NCBI RefSeq assembly: GCF_014268805.2 | Contig: NZ_JABWRF020000001.1 | Location: forward strand, 1,054,001-1,118,000 | Direction: 5' to 3' | Length of the DNA: 64,000 nucleotides | Source: Pseudomonas farsensis | GTDB taxonomy: Bacteria > Pseudomonadota > Gammaproteobacteria > Pseudomonadales > Pseudomonadaceae | Shown: positions 27,348 through 37,700 of the stretch, piece by piece | Layout: each line of letters starts with the position of its first letter | How positions within the stretch are numbered: the stretch's first letter is position 1 | Notes under the pieces: model-generated | What the model was told of the DNA's origin: nothing | Databases searched by the model: none | The model's input: only the letters and a program-made list of their open reading frames with translations | Made by a program: the position numbers and the translations under genes

Positions 27348-27695
27348 TGGAGTACTCCTTAAGCCGGTGAGGGGCAGGGGTTACTCAAGGAACTGATTGG
27401 TGCAGGTGGGGGAAAGTTCGATGGGGTGTGGGCCATCTGCACCGACCTCATCGCAGGCTTGCGCCTGCTCCCACAGAGGTGGTGCCCAACCGCAACATTG
27501 CTGGTTGGCCCCAATCCTGCGGGAAACGATAGTTAGTTGTGGCGAGCGGGCTTGTCCCGCGTTGGGCTGCGCAGCAGCCCTGAAAACCCAAGGGTAATCC
27601 TCAGGGCTGCTGCGCAGCCCAACGCGGGACAAGCCCGCTCGCCACAAGGAGATATGTCTGGCCAGTGCAGGCTTGCCGCGAACTGCCTGAAGCGG
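27348..27695. other. Intergenic region with composite repeat
   Basis: 348 bases between the mscS-type gene and the 3' end of the sulfate-binding protein gene. Mostly composite repeat copy 3. No gene supported. Confidence 0.65.
27440..27660. repeat. Composite inverted-repeat element, copy 3
   Basis: Left flank CCTCATCGCAGGCTTGCGCC, CTGGTTGGCCCCAATCCTGC and GGGAAACGATAGTTAG, then hairpin arms GTGGCGAGCGGGCTTGTCCC (27540) and GGGACAAGCCCGCTCGCCAC (ending 27645), right flank AAGGAGATATGTCTG. Same order and orientation as copy 1; the loop has an added TAATCCTCA. Confidence 0.85.
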
Positions 27696-28694
27696 TTACT
27701 GCCCGCTGTAGATCTGGTCGAACACGCCACCATCGTTGAAGTGGGTCTTCTGCACGGTACGCCAGTCACCGAAGGTTTTTTCTACCGACAGGAAGTCCAC
27801 CTTGGGGAAACGGTCGGTGTACTTGGCAAGCACTGTGGCGTCACGGGGGCGCAGGTAGTTCTGCGCAGCGATCTCCTGAGCCGCCGGCGACCACAGGTAC
27901 TTCAGGTATTCCTCGGCCACCGCCTGGGTACCTTTTTTCGCCACTACCTTGTCGACGACGCTCACAGGCGGTTCAGCTTCGGCCGACACGCTCGGGTACA
28001 CCACTTCGAACTGATCACGGCCAAACTCGCGGGCGATCATTTCTGCTTCGTTCTCGAAGGTCACCAGCACATCGCCAATCTGGTTGGTCATGAAGGTGGT
28101 CGTGGCGGCGCGGCCACCGGTATCGAGCACCGGCGCCTGCTTGAACAGCTTGCCGACGAAATCGCGCGCCTTGCTCTCGTCACCGCCCTGCTTGAGCACA
28201 TAGCCCCACGCCGAGAGGTAGGTGTAGCGGCCATTACCCGAAGTCTTGGGGTTGGGTACGATCACCTGCACGCCGTCCTTGAGCAGGTCTGGCCAGTCCT
28301 TCAGCGCCTTGGGGTTGCCCTTGCGCACGATGAACACCGTGGCCGAGGTGAACGGCGCGCTGTTGTTCGACAGGCGGGTTACCCAATTGTCTGGCACCAG
28401 CTTGCCGTTGTCGGCCAGGGCATTGATGTCGGTGGCCATGTTCATGGTGATGACATCCGCCGGCAGCCCGTCGATGACCGCCCGGGCCTGCTTGCTCGAA
28501 CCGCCGAACGACATCTGCACGTTGACCTTTTCCTTGTGCTCGGCCTCCCAGTGCTTCTGGAAGGCCGGGTTGTAGTCCTTGTAGAAGTCGCGCATCACGT
28601 CGTAGGAAACGTTAAGCAGGGTCGGGGCGGCCTGGGCCAGGTTGCCCAAGGCCAGGCCTGCGGCGAGCAGCGAGGCGCTGAAGAGTTTTTTCAC
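27696..28694 (-). CDS. sbp: Periplasmic sulfate-binding protein
   Basis: 332 residues, GTG start, signal peptide (1-22). Solute-binding component of sulfate/thiosulfate ABC import. Mature N-terminus LLNVSYDVMRDFYKDYN and the segments MSFGGSSKQARAVIDGLPAD and NPKTSGNGRYTYL are characteristic of Sbp and form the sulfate pocket. No cysTWA transporter genes lie beside it, so it must serve a transporter encoded elsewhere. Such genes are commonly CysB-controlled; no site is identified here. Confidence 0.93.
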   Translation of the reverse strand: MKKLFSASLLAAGLALGNLAQAAPTLLNVSYDVMRDFYKDYNPAFQKHWEAEHKEKVNVQMSFGGSSKQARAVIDGLPADVITMNMATDINALADNGKLVPDNWVTRLSNNSAPFTSATVFIVRKGNPKALKDWPDLLKDGVQVIVPNPKTSGNGRYTYLSAWGYVLKQGGDESKARDFVGKLFKQAPVLDTGGRAATTTFMTNQIGDVLVTFENEAEMIAREFGRDQFEVVYPSVSAEAEPPVSVVDKVVAKKGTQAVAEEYLKYLWSPAAQEIAAQNYLRPRDATVLAKYTDRFPKVDFLSVEKTFGDWRTVQKTHFNDGGVFDQIYSGQ

Positions 28695-28874
28695 GTGGCG
28701 TCCTTGTTATTGAAAGGAGGTGGCAGAGTGCCTGCGACTATAGCGGGTGGCGGTTGGGCAATTAAAGATCAAATGGGTCTTTGCTTATGCGCGGCGCGGT
28801 AGGCCTGACATTTTTGCCAGTTGCGCGGCGAGCTTTGGGGGCGTGCAATGAGAATGAGTTAAGAGGGCTGGGTG

Positions 28875-29654
28875 ATGGGTATGCCGCAATCAGGACAATC
28901 ATTTTGGCTGCTGTCTACTGACAGGGCGGGGTCGGTTTTGGCCGCGCAGGCTGCGACTTTACTGCACGAGCGCGCCCACTGTGCATATGGTTACCACCAG
29001 GCAGATGCGGGTCCTTCTGCCGGCTTCAACGGCGAATGGCTCGCCGGTTTGGCTTCAGGATACCTGCTGGGCAACGGCTATCGGCTGTATAGCCCAGTGC
29101 TGATGCGCTTCCTCAGTGCTGATGGCTCGAGCCCTTTCGCTGAAGGCGGATTCAATGCGTACGGATACTGCGAGGGCGACCCGGTAAACAGGGCCGACCC
29201 AACCGGTCACGGTTTTAGCTGGACTGGGATGCTTAAACGTATAGGTGTCATGAAGCGGACCGGCCAACACCAACGAAAAGCTGAAATTGGTAAGCGGATG
29301 CATCGGGACGCTGAAGCCGATGAATCGTTGCGCTTGAGCAGACAACTGGCCGCTGATAATAACTACAAAGACCAGCAAATAGCTGATCAGCGTAACGTGA
29401 TTGCTAAACAAGATGATCAGCTAAATGCGAACGGGCAGGTAATTGCCCGCCTCCAGGACGAGCTAGAGGTTAGTGGTGCCCAGGTGTCTGTGTTGCGCGT
29501 TGCCTTGGGTGAGCTTCAAGGGGTCAATTCAACCATGTTGACGGCACTGGGTTACTCTGCGCAGAGCGTCAAAACAATCATACATACCGACCTCGCACGT
29601 CTTGGACGCAACGTCATCCGCAGAGGTCGGGGCACGCGTGCTCAAACCCGCTGA
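28875..29654 (+). CDS. Orphan RHS repeat-associated core tip with variable C-terminus
   Basis: 259 residues from the ATG at 28875 (AAGAGGG seven bases upstream). Residues 40-110 contain the RHS core end: LLGNGYRLYSPVLMRFLSAD, FNAYGYCEGDPVNRADPTGH. After this conserved boundary, where RHS proteins switch to a toxin-like tip, comes a charged, Gln-rich, probably coiled-coil tail ending in a basic stretch. The long RHS shell is missing. The tail DNA (29220-29640) is visibly less GC-rich than its neighbours, suggesting transfer. No immunity gene follows: the next gene is convergent. Activity unknown; no nuclease or other catalytic motif recognised. Confidence 0.75.
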   Translation: MGMPQSGQSFWLLSTDRAGSVLAAQAATLLHERAHCAYGYHQADAGPSAGFNGEWLAGLASGYLLGNGYRLYSPVLMRFLSADGSSPFAEGGFNAYGYCEGDPVNRADPTGHGFSWTGMLKRIGVMKRTGQHQRKAEIGKRMHRDAEADESLRLSRQLAADNNYKDQQIADQRNVIAKQDDQLNANGQVIARLQDELEVSGAQVSVLRVALGELQGVNSTMLTALGYSAQSVKTIIHTDLARLGRNVIRRGRGTRAQTR

Positions 29655-30472
29655 CGTCTCTCAAACAAAGCATTGCCACACCGCGAACAAAACGCCGCCC
29701 CATGCTCATGGCTCTTCTTGGCGCACACCGGGCAATCATGCTGCAACTGCTCGCCGCGCATGGCATTGGCAAGTTCGGCGGTGAAAATGCCGGTAGGCAC
29801 GGCAATGATCGAATAACCGGTAATCATCACCAGTGAGGACAGCACCTGCCCCAGCGGCGTCTTCGGCACGATGTCGCCAAAGCCCACTGTGGTGAGGGTG
29901 ACGATGGCCCAGTAGATGCCCTTGGGGATGCTGGTAAATCCATGCTCCGGCCCTTCGACGACATACATCAAGGTGCCGAACACCGTCACCAGGGTCGAGA
30001 CGCTGACCAGAAACACGATGATCTTCTGCTTGCTGCCCTGCAATGCCGCCAGCAGGTAGTGGGCCTGTTTGAGGTAAGGGCTGAGTTTGAGCACACGGAA
30101 AATCCGCAGCATGCGGATCACGCGGATGATCAGCAGGTATTGGGCGTCGCTGTAATACAGCGCGATGATGCCCGGCACAATGGCCAGTAAATCCACCAGC
30201 CCGTAGAAACTGAACGCATAGCGCAGCGGCTTGGGCGAGCAGTACAGGCGGGTCAGGTATTCAGCCAGAAAGATCGCGGTGAAACCCCACTCGATCATCG
30301 CCAGCAGCCGTGCGTAGCTCTGGTGCACGTCATCGATGCTATCGAGGATCACCGTGACCAGGCTGGCCAGGATGATCAGCAGCAGGGCTTTGTCGAAACG
30401 CCGGCCGGCGATGGTGTCGGTTTGGAATACGATGACATAGAGCCGCTGGCGCAGGCTCTCGGGGGTGTTCAT
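29642..30472 (-). CDS. Voltage-gated-type potassium channel with C-terminal zinc ribbon
   Basis: 276 residues, six membrane segments. S4-like arginine-rich helix at 117-130 (RVIRMLRIFRVLKL) and the K+ selectivity filter TVGFGD at 195-200. The cytoplasmic tail has two CxxC pairs (Cys247/Cys250, Cys262/Cys265; CPVCAKK and FCSRCG), a likely zinc ribbon that could sense metal or redox state or aid tetramer assembly. It overlaps the 3' end of the orphan RHS gene by 13 bases tail to tail. Confidence 0.92.
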   Translation of the reverse strand: MNTPESLRQRLYVIVFQTDTIAGRRFDKALLLIILASLVTVILDSIDDVHQSYARLLAMIEWGFTAIFLAEYLTRLYCSPKPLRYAFSFYGLVDLLAIVPGIIALYYSDAQYLLIIRVIRMLRIFRVLKLSPYLKQAHYLLAALQGSKQKIIVFLVSVSTLVTVFGTLMYVVEGPEHGFTSIPKGIYWAIVTLTTVGFGDIVPKTPLGQVLSSLVMITGYSIIAVPTGIFTAELANAMRGEQLQHDCPVCAKKSHEHGAAFCSRCGNALFERRQRV

Positions 30473-30516
30473 AGGCTTTGTCCGTTTTGCGATGGGCAGA
30501 GCCTAGGGCTTGGGTT

Positions 30517-31392
30517 TCAGCTGTGCAAGCCGGTTGCATTACGCTTTTGCTGGGCTTGGGTCAGGTGGTCGCGAACATGCATCAACCAGCACGCCACCAC
30601 AAAGGGTGCCGTCAAGCCTGCCACCGGCATCAGGTTGAACAAGGGTTGCAGCAGCAATGCCAGGCCAACAGCCAACAACGTCACCCAAGGCCGTTCCCCT
30701 TGCCGGCTGAACGCCAAAGCCGCCAGCGCTGCATTGAACCCGTACAGGCCCATCCATACCGCTTGGCCTTCACCGGCCAGCAGCGCCGCGCCGCCCCCGA
30801 GCATCGAGCCGATCACCGCCCAAGTGGCGGCATAGGGGTTGGCGAAGTACATGCCGACAATGATCAACAAGCCCGCCATCGGCTTGTCGAGCAAGAAGAT
30901 CTGCCCCACGCCACGCAGCACGGCATCCAGGGGGGCAGCCTCGACATGCACCACAGCCGAAGGCTCAGCCAGCAGCAGTGTGGCCCAGCCTAGCAGCACG
31001 AACGGTGCGGTATAGGCCACCAGCAGTTTGCCGCCGCGCTTGCGCCACTGGTGGGTGAGCATGCTCGAAAGCCCCCCGGCTGCGATGATCAGGGGCGGCA
31101 GGATGGCTGACCAGGGCAGCACCGCGCTGATCAGGATGCCGACCAGCACGCCGTTGTAGCAGTACAGGCCGGCCTGGCGGTCGGCGCGGTCATAGCCGCG
31201 CCGCTGGGCGGTGAGCAGCCCGGCCAGCGCACCCAGCAGGGCGCCGCCGACCAGCGCCGGGGCTGTCAGCAAGATGGCCAGCAGGCAGCACAGGCCGCAC
31301 AAGGGGTTGCGCAGCAGCAGCACCTGGCTGAAGCCGTTGAGCAAAGCCGTGGCCCAGTCGGGGCACGGGTTGACGAAGTTTTTGGTGTACAT
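30517..31392 (-). CDS. Urea transporter (UT family)
   Basis: 291 residues, about ten membrane segments in two repeats, each with the short LLLRNPLCGLCCLLAI / IFLLDKPMAGLLIIVGMYFA-type segment. Moves urea through a channel-like pore. Start at the ATG 31392; the open upstream frame is discarded. Urea is released in ureidoglycolate cleavage by AllA (44767-45270), so uptake or release of urea fits the purine-degradation neighbourhood. No urease genes are in the window. Confidence 0.88.
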   Translation of the reverse strand: MYTKNFVNPCPDWATALLNGFSQVLLLRNPLCGLCCLLAILLTAPALVGGALLGALAGLLTAQRRGYDRADRQAGLYCYNGVLVGILISAVLPWSAILPPLIIAAGGLSSMLTHQWRKRGGKLLVAYTAPFVLLGWATLLLAEPSAVVHVEAAPLDAVLRGVGQIFLLDKPMAGLLIIVGMYFANPYAATWAVIGSMLGGGAALLAGEGQAVWMGLYGFNAALAALAFSRQGERPWVTLLAVGLALLLQPLFNLMPVAGLTAPFVVACWLMHVRDHLTQAQQKRNATGLHS

Positions 31393-31519
31393 GGGCAGTC
31401 TGTAAGGTGAGTGGTAAGCGCTGGGCCTCTTCGGGCCTCGGTTTTGCGCAGGGTTTGTAGTGCGATGTACGGGGAGGGCTTCGCCCTCCAATCGCAGGCT
31501 GTCGCCACACACAGAAATG

Positions 31520-31635
31520 TGTAGGAGCGGCCTTGCGTCGCGAAAGGGCTGCGTAGCGGCCCCAGAATCTATGCATCATGGACAATTGCTGGGGCTGCTA
31601 CGCAGCCCTTTCGCGACACGAGGCCGCTCCTACAG
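31520..31635. repeat. REP-type inverted repeat (TAGGAGCGGCCTTG family)
   Basis: Arms TAGGAGCGGCCTTGCGTCGC and GCGACACGAGGCCGCTCCTA around an inner AAAGGGCTGCGTAGCGGCCCC / GGGGCTGCTACGCAGCCCTTT pair. It separates the pyruvate kinase 3' end from the urea transporter start. Confidence 0.88.
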
Positions 31636-31660
31636 AGACCGCGCCCGCTGTAGCTGCCGT

Positions 31661-33076
31661 TCAAACCAACGTTTCGATACGCAAGGTATTGGTCGAGCCC
31701 GGTTTGCCGAACGGCACCCCGGCGGTTATCAGCAGGGTATCGCCGCGGCTGGCCATGCCTTGGGCCTGGGCGATCTCAAGCGCCGTCGAGCAGATTTCAT
31801 CGACCTGGCGCAGGCGGTCGTTGACCACCGAATGCACGCCCCAGGCCACGCTCAAGCGCCGTGCGGTGTGCAGGTTCGGGGTCAGGTTCAGGATTGGCGC
31901 GCGCGGCCGCTCGCGGGCAGCGCGCAGGGTCGAGGCCCCCGATTCGCTGTAGTTGACCAGCACCGCCACCGGCAAGATGCCACTGATGCGGCGGATCGCA
32001 CAGCTGATGGCGTCCGACACCGTGGCTTCGGCCTTGGGCCGGCTGACATCGAGCTGCGCCTGGTAGTCCGGGCCGTTTTCCACCTGGCGGATGATCTTGC
32101 TCATCATCTGCACCGCTTCCAGCGGGTAGTCGCCTGAGGCGGTTTCAGCCGACAGCATGACGGCGTCGGCGCCTTCGGCCACGGCGTTGGCCACATCCGT
32201 GACTTCGGCGCGGGTCGGTGCCGGCGAGAAACGCATCGACTCCAGCATCTGCGTGGCCACCACGACGGGTTTGCCGAGCTGACGGCAGGTGCCGATGATG
32301 CGTTTCTGGATCTGCGGCACGCTTTCTGCCGGCACTTCCACACCCAAGTCGCCACGGGCGACCATGATCGCATCGCAAAGCTCGGCAATCGCCTGCAGCT
32401 GCTCCACTGCCGAAGGCTTTTCGATCTTGGCCATCAGGTAGGCGCGGTCACCGATCAGGGCGCGGGCTTCGACAATGTCCTCGGGGCGCTGCACGAAGGA
32501 CAGCGCGACCCAGTCTACGCCCAGCGCCAGGCCGAAGCTCAGGTCGCGGCGGTCCTTCTCGGTCAGCGGCGACAGTTCGAGCACGGCCTGGGGCACATTG
32601 ACGCCTTTACGGTCGGACAACTCGCCGCCGGCCAGCACTTCGGTGTCGATGGCCTCGGCATGCTTGGCGGTGACGCGCAGGCGCAGCTTGCCATCGTCCA
32701 GCAGCAGGTCCATGCCAGGCTCCAGGGCGGCGATGATTTCCGGGTGCGGCAGGTTGACCCGCTGGCTATCGCCAGGGGTGCTGTCCAGGTCCAGGCGCAG
32801 GGCCTGGCCGCGTTGCAACTGCACCTTGCCTTCGGCAAAGCGGCCAACGCGCAGCTTGGGGCCTTGCAGGTCCATGAGGATGCCCAGTGGCCGGTTCAGC
32901 TGTTGCTCGACATCGCGAATCCACTGGTAGCGCAAGGCGTGGTCGGCGTGTTCGCCATGGCTGAAGTTCAGGCGAAAGATGTTCACTCCGGCTTCGACCA
33001 GTTGGCGGATGTCGTCGATGCCTTCGATCGCAGGGCCGAGGGTGGCGAGGATCTTCACTTTTTTGTCAGGCGTCAT
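31661..33076 (-). CDS. pyk: Pyruvate kinase
   Basis: 471 residues, full length. Converts phosphoenolpyruvate and ADP to pyruvate and ATP. N-terminal KILATLGPAIEG and RLNFSHG, catalytic lysine in MAKIEKPSAV, metal-binding ARGDLGVEVP and VVATQMLESM are all present. In Pseudomonas it normally follows ttuD downstream of glxR, making it the outlet of the glyoxylate-glycerate route; here ttuD is absent and a REP element separates it from glxR. Confidence 0.96.
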   Translation of the reverse strand: MTPDKKVKILATLGPAIEGIDDIRQLVEAGVNIFRLNFSHGEHADHALRYQWIRDVEQQLNRPLGILMDLQGPKLRVGRFAEGKVQLQRGQALRLDLDSTPGDSQRVNLPHPEIIAALEPGMDLLLDDGKLRLRVTAKHAEAIDTEVLAGGELSDRKGVNVPQAVLELSPLTEKDRRDLSFGLALGVDWVALSFVQRPEDIVEARALIGDRAYLMAKIEKPSAVEQLQAIAELCDAIMVARGDLGVEVPAESVPQIQKRIIGTCRQLGKPVVVATQMLESMRFSPAPTRAEVTDVANAVAEGADAVMLSAETASGDYPLEAVQMMSKIIRQVENGPDYQAQLDVSRPKAEATVSDAISCAIRRISGILPVAVLVNYSESGASTLRAARERPRAPILNLTPNLHTARRLSVAWGVHSVVNDRLRQVDEICSTALEIAQAQGMASRGDTLLITAGVPFGKPGSTNTLRIETLV

Positions 33077-33203
33077 GATTGGGCAGTCTCAAGAATCGAA
33101 AACGCCCCCGGAACGGCCTCCGTGCAGGCCGAACCAGGGGCGGGTGTTGCTCGGGGTTGCCTCTGGCGCCTTTTACAGGGTCAGAGGTTCATGTGTTTGA
33201 AGC

Positions 33204-33311
33204 GCCAGGGGTGCTGCGCACCCCTTTCGCGACACAAGGCCGCTCCTACGGCAGACCGCGATCCTCTGTAGGAGCGGCCTTGTGTCGCGATGGGCTGCGT
33301 AGCAGCCCAGG
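33204..33311. repeat. REP-type inverted repeat between glxR and pyk
   Basis: Contains GGGGTGCTGCGCACCCC, then TTTCGCGACACAAGGCCGCTCCTA, and an opposed TAGGAGCGGCCTTGTGTCGC ending GGGCTGCGTAGCAGCCC. The element occupies the position where ttuD is expected in related genomes. Confidence 0.85.
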
Positions 33312-33319
33312 GGCTCAGG

Positions 33320-34213
33320 TCATTGGTCGTCGCGGATCGAGAAGTTGGCCATGTGTTCCAGGCCTTTGATCAGCGCCGAGTGGTCCCAGTTACCGCCGCC
33401 CAGGGCCACGCAGGTGCTGAAAACTTGCTGGGCGTTGGAGGTGTTGGGCAGGTTGATGCCCAGCTCCTTGGCGCCTTGCAGGGCGAGGTTCAGGTCTTTT
33501 TGATGCAGGTTGATGCGGAAACCCGGGTCAAAGGTGCCTTTGATCATGCGTTCGGCATGCACTTCGAGGATTTTCGACGAAGCAAAGCCGCCCATCAGCG
33601 CTTCACGTACCTTGGCCGGGTCTGCGCCATTCTTGGCGGCGAACAGCAGCGCCTCGGCAACGGCCTGGATATTCAGCGCCACGATGATCTGGTTGGCCAC
33701 CTTGGCGGTCTGGCCGTCGCCATTGCCACCGACGCGGGTGATGTTCTTGCCCATGGCTTGGAACAGCGGCAGGGCGCGCTCGAAGGCTTTCGGGCAACCG
33801 CCGATCATGATGCTCAGGGTGCCGGCTTTGGCGCCCACTTCACCGCCGGACACCGGGGCGTCCAGGTAAGCGGCGCCGGTGGCGTTGATTTTCTCGGCAA
33901 ACGCCTTGGTGGCGGTGGGCGAGATCGAGCTCATGTCGATCACCACCTTGTTCGGGCCGACGCCTTCGGCCACGCCGTTTTCACCGAACAGCACCGCGTC
34001 GACCTGCGGGGTGTCGGGGACCATGACAATGATGAATTCGGCTTCCTGGGCTACCTCTTTCGGGTTGGCCAGGGCCACGGCGCCGGCGGCGATCAGGTCG
34101 GCCGGGGCTGCGTCGTGGTGGGTCGAAACGAACAGGGTGTGACCTGCCTTTTGCAGGTTCTGCGCCATGGGCTTGCCCATGATGCCGGTGCCGATGAAAC
34201 CGATTTTAGCCAT
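33320..34213 (-). CDS. glxR: Tartronate semialdehyde reductase (2-hydroxy-3-oxopropionate reductase)
   Basis: 297 residues, beta-hydroxyacid dehydrogenase family. Reduces tartronate semialdehyde to D-glycerate with NAD(P)H. Rossmann motif GFIGTGIMGKPMAQNL at the N-terminus, substrate motif DAPVSGGEVGAKAGTLSIMI (about 118-137) and catalytic lysine region GDGQTAKVANQI (about 163-174). Third in gcl-hyi-glxR; a REP element separates it from hyi. Confidence 0.95.
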   Translation of the reverse strand: MAKIGFIGTGIMGKPMAQNLQKAGHTLFVSTHHDAAPADLIAAGAVALANPKEVAQEAEFIIVMVPDTPQVDAVLFGENGVAEGVGPNKVVIDMSSISPTATKAFAEKINATGAAYLDAPVSGGEVGAKAGTLSIMIGGCPKAFERALPLFQAMGKNITRVGGNGDGQTAKVANQIIVALNIQAVAEALLFAAKNGADPAKVREALMGGFASSKILEVHAERMIKGTFDPGFRINLHQKDLNLALQGAKELGINLPNTSNAQQVFSTCVALGGGNWDHSALIKGLEHMANFSIRDDQ

Positions 34214-34245
34214 GAGAGATTACCTCGTTGTAATTGTTGGATCTC

Positions 34246-34358
34246 TGTAGGAGCGGCCTTGCGCCGCGAAGGGCTGCGTAGCGGCCCCAGTATTTGTGCC
34301 AAGGCAAAGATCGCCGGGGCTGCTACGCACCCCTTCGCGGCGCAAGGCCGCTCCTGCA
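34246..34358. repeat. REP-type inverted repeat between hyi and glxR
   Basis: Arms TGTAGGAGCGGCCTTGCGCC and GGCGCAAGGCCGCTCCTGCA with an inner GGGCTGCGTAGCGGCCCC / GGGGCTGCTACGCACCCC pair. Lies inside the presumed operon, so it may stabilise the upstream transcript or reduce read-through. Confidence 0.87.
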
Positions 34359-34374
34359 AGGTGCGTGTGCGGCC

Positions 34375-35157
34375 TTATATAGCGTTGTGCGTCTTCAGCC
34401 AGCCCAGGCCTGCTTCGGTGGTGGTCAGCGGCTTGTACTCGGCGCCCACCCAACCCTGGTAGCCAATGCGGTCCAGGTGCTCGAACAGGAAGCGGTAGTT
34501 GATCTCGCCGGTGCCCGGCTCGTTGCGCCCAGGGTTGTCGGCCAGCTGGATATGGTTGATCAATGCAAGGTTGGTTTGCATTGTGCGCGCCAGGTCACCT
34601 TCCATGATCTGCATGTGGTAGATGTCGTACTGCAGGAACAGGTTGTCACTGCCCACTTCGGCCTGGATGTCCAGGGCCTGCTGGGTGGTGTTCAGGTAGA
34701 AGCCTGGGATGTCGCGGGTGTTGATCATTTCCATGACCAGGCGAATCCCGGCGGCCTTGAGCTTGTCGGCGGCAAACCTGAGGTTGTCGACGAAGGTCTT
34801 GCGCACATCGGCGCACTGCAGGCCTTGCGGGCGGATGCCGGCCAGGGCGTTGACCTGGGTATTGCCCAGCACCTTGGCGTACTCGATGGCCTTGTCGACG
34901 CCGGCGCGAAACTCCTCGATGCGGTCCGGGTGGCAGGCGATGCCGCGCTCACCCTTGCCCCAATCACCGGCAGGCAAGTTGAACAGCACCTGGGTCAGGC
35001 CATTGGCTTGCAGGTGCTGCTTGATCACGGCTGCATCGAAGTCATACGGGAACAGGTATTCGACACCGGTGAAGCCGGCATCGGCAGCGGCCTTGAAGCG
35101 GGCCAGGAAGTCCTGTTCGGTGAACAGCATGGACAGGTTGGCAGCGAAGCGAGGCAT
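34375..35157 (-). CDS. hyi: Hydroxypyruvate isomerase
   Basis: 260 residues, xylose-isomerase-like TIM barrel. Interconverts hydroxypyruvate and tartronate semialdehyde. MPRFAANLSMLFTEQDFL and VEYLFPYD at the N-terminus; metal-binding acidic residues in LVMEMINTRDIPGF, LQYDIYHMQI and PGTGEINYRFLF. Start at 35157 with AAGGAG upstream. Follows gcl by 57 bases. Confidence 0.94.
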   Translation of the reverse strand: MPRFAANLSMLFTEQDFLARFKAAADAGFTGVEYLFPYDFDAAVIKQHLQANGLTQVLFNLPAGDWGKGERGIACHPDRIEEFRAGVDKAIEYAKVLGNTQVNALAGIRPQGLQCADVRKTFVDNLRFAADKLKAAGIRLVMEMINTRDIPGFYLNTTQQALDIQAEVGSDNLFLQYDIYHMQIMEGDLARTMQTNLALINHIQLADNPGRNEPGTGEINYRFLFEHLDRIGYQGWVGAEYKPLTTTEAGLGWLKTHNAI

Positions 35158-35214
35158 GGTTGTCTCCTTGCAGATTAAAGCCCCCGACACACGCGGCGCG
35201 GGGGCGTCAGGCGA

Positions 35215-36990
<1,776 letters not shown>

Positions 36991-37015
36991 GACTTGTGCC
37001 TCATCTATTTTGTAA

Positions 37016-37025
37016 TTGTATACAA
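37016..37025. promoter_or_regulatory. Operator-like palindrome TTGTATACAA upstream of gcl
   Basis: Perfect ten-base palindrome, extended symmetry AATTGTATACAACTT, between the divergent gcl and glcG-like genes. Probably bound by a GntR-type regulator, the gene at 49802 being the best candidate. Confidence 0.65.
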
Positions 37026-37155
37026 CTTGTGTTGGGGTGGAGTGTATTCATGCTTTGCCCCTGAGGTCAATTCCTTTTCGTCGGCAGGGCCGGAGGGGAT
37101 TTTTGGGCAGTTAAAAGCGGCATTTCGTCGCATCAGCAGTAAATGAATCAGAAAA

Positions 37156-37165
37156 TTGTATACAA
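37156..37165. promoter_or_regulatory. Operator-like palindrome TTGTATACAA upstream of the glcG-like gene
   Basis: Second perfect copy in the same divergent region, 81 bases before the glcG-like start. The pair lies 140 bases apart, about thirteen helical turns, which would permit looping. Confidence 0.65.
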
Positions 37166-37246
37166 AGCGATTGGTTGTTGTGTTCTATCTGCTCTATCGG
37201 TTTTCAACTGCCCTCGGGCTTCTCACAACAAAAAGAGGACCTTTAG

Positions 37247-37687
37247 ATGAACGCTTTGAACCTGAAAGTGGCTGTGGCCGTGGTCAACGCCGCGCTTGCC
37301 GCAGGCCGTACCATCAATGCGGCGCCCTTGACCGTGGCGGTGCTGGATACCGGCGGGCACCTGCTGGCCTTGCAGCGTGAGGATGGCGCCAGCCTGTTGC
37401 GGCCGCAGGTGGCCATTGGCAAAGCGTGGGGGGCGGTGGCGTTGGGCAAGGGCTCACGCTTGCTGGCGCTGGATTCGCAGCAGCGCCCGGCGTTTTTTGC
37501 TGCGCTCAATGGCTTGGGCGAGCGGCCGGTGGTGCCGGCGCCTGGCGGGGTGCTGATTCGTGATCAGGACGGCAAGGTGCTGGGAGCGGTCGGGATCAGC
37601 GGGGATACGTCGGATATCGACGAGCAGTGTGCGATCAGTGCCATCGAGGAGGTGGGGTTGACGGCGGATGCGGGGGTGGCGGCGTAA
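37247..37687 (+). CDS. GlcG/HbpS-family (DUF336) protein
   Basis: 146 residues. MNALNLKVAVAVVNAALAAG, LTVAVLDTGGHLLALQRED and the C-terminal GGVLIRDQDGKVLGAVGISG are typical of the GlcG/haem-binding DUF336 family, often linked with glycolate or glyoxylate genes but with no settled activity. Divergent from gcl with a perfect operator palindrome in between; AGAGGA ribosome site. Probably co-regulated with gcl. Confidence 0.88.
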   Translation: MNALNLKVAVAVVNAALAAGRTINAAPLTVAVLDTGGHLLALQREDGASLLRPQVAIGKAWGAVALGKGSRLLALDSQQRPAFFAALNGLGERPVVPAPGGVLIRDQDGKVLGAVGISGDTSDIDEQCAISAIEEVGLTADAGVAA

Positions 37688-37700
37688 GCTTTAGCGTTTT

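Noticed and set aside
31480..33320. Possible CRISPR array from repeated GC-rich units
   Set aside because: The repeats are dispersed inverted REP elements, not direct repeats with regular spacers.
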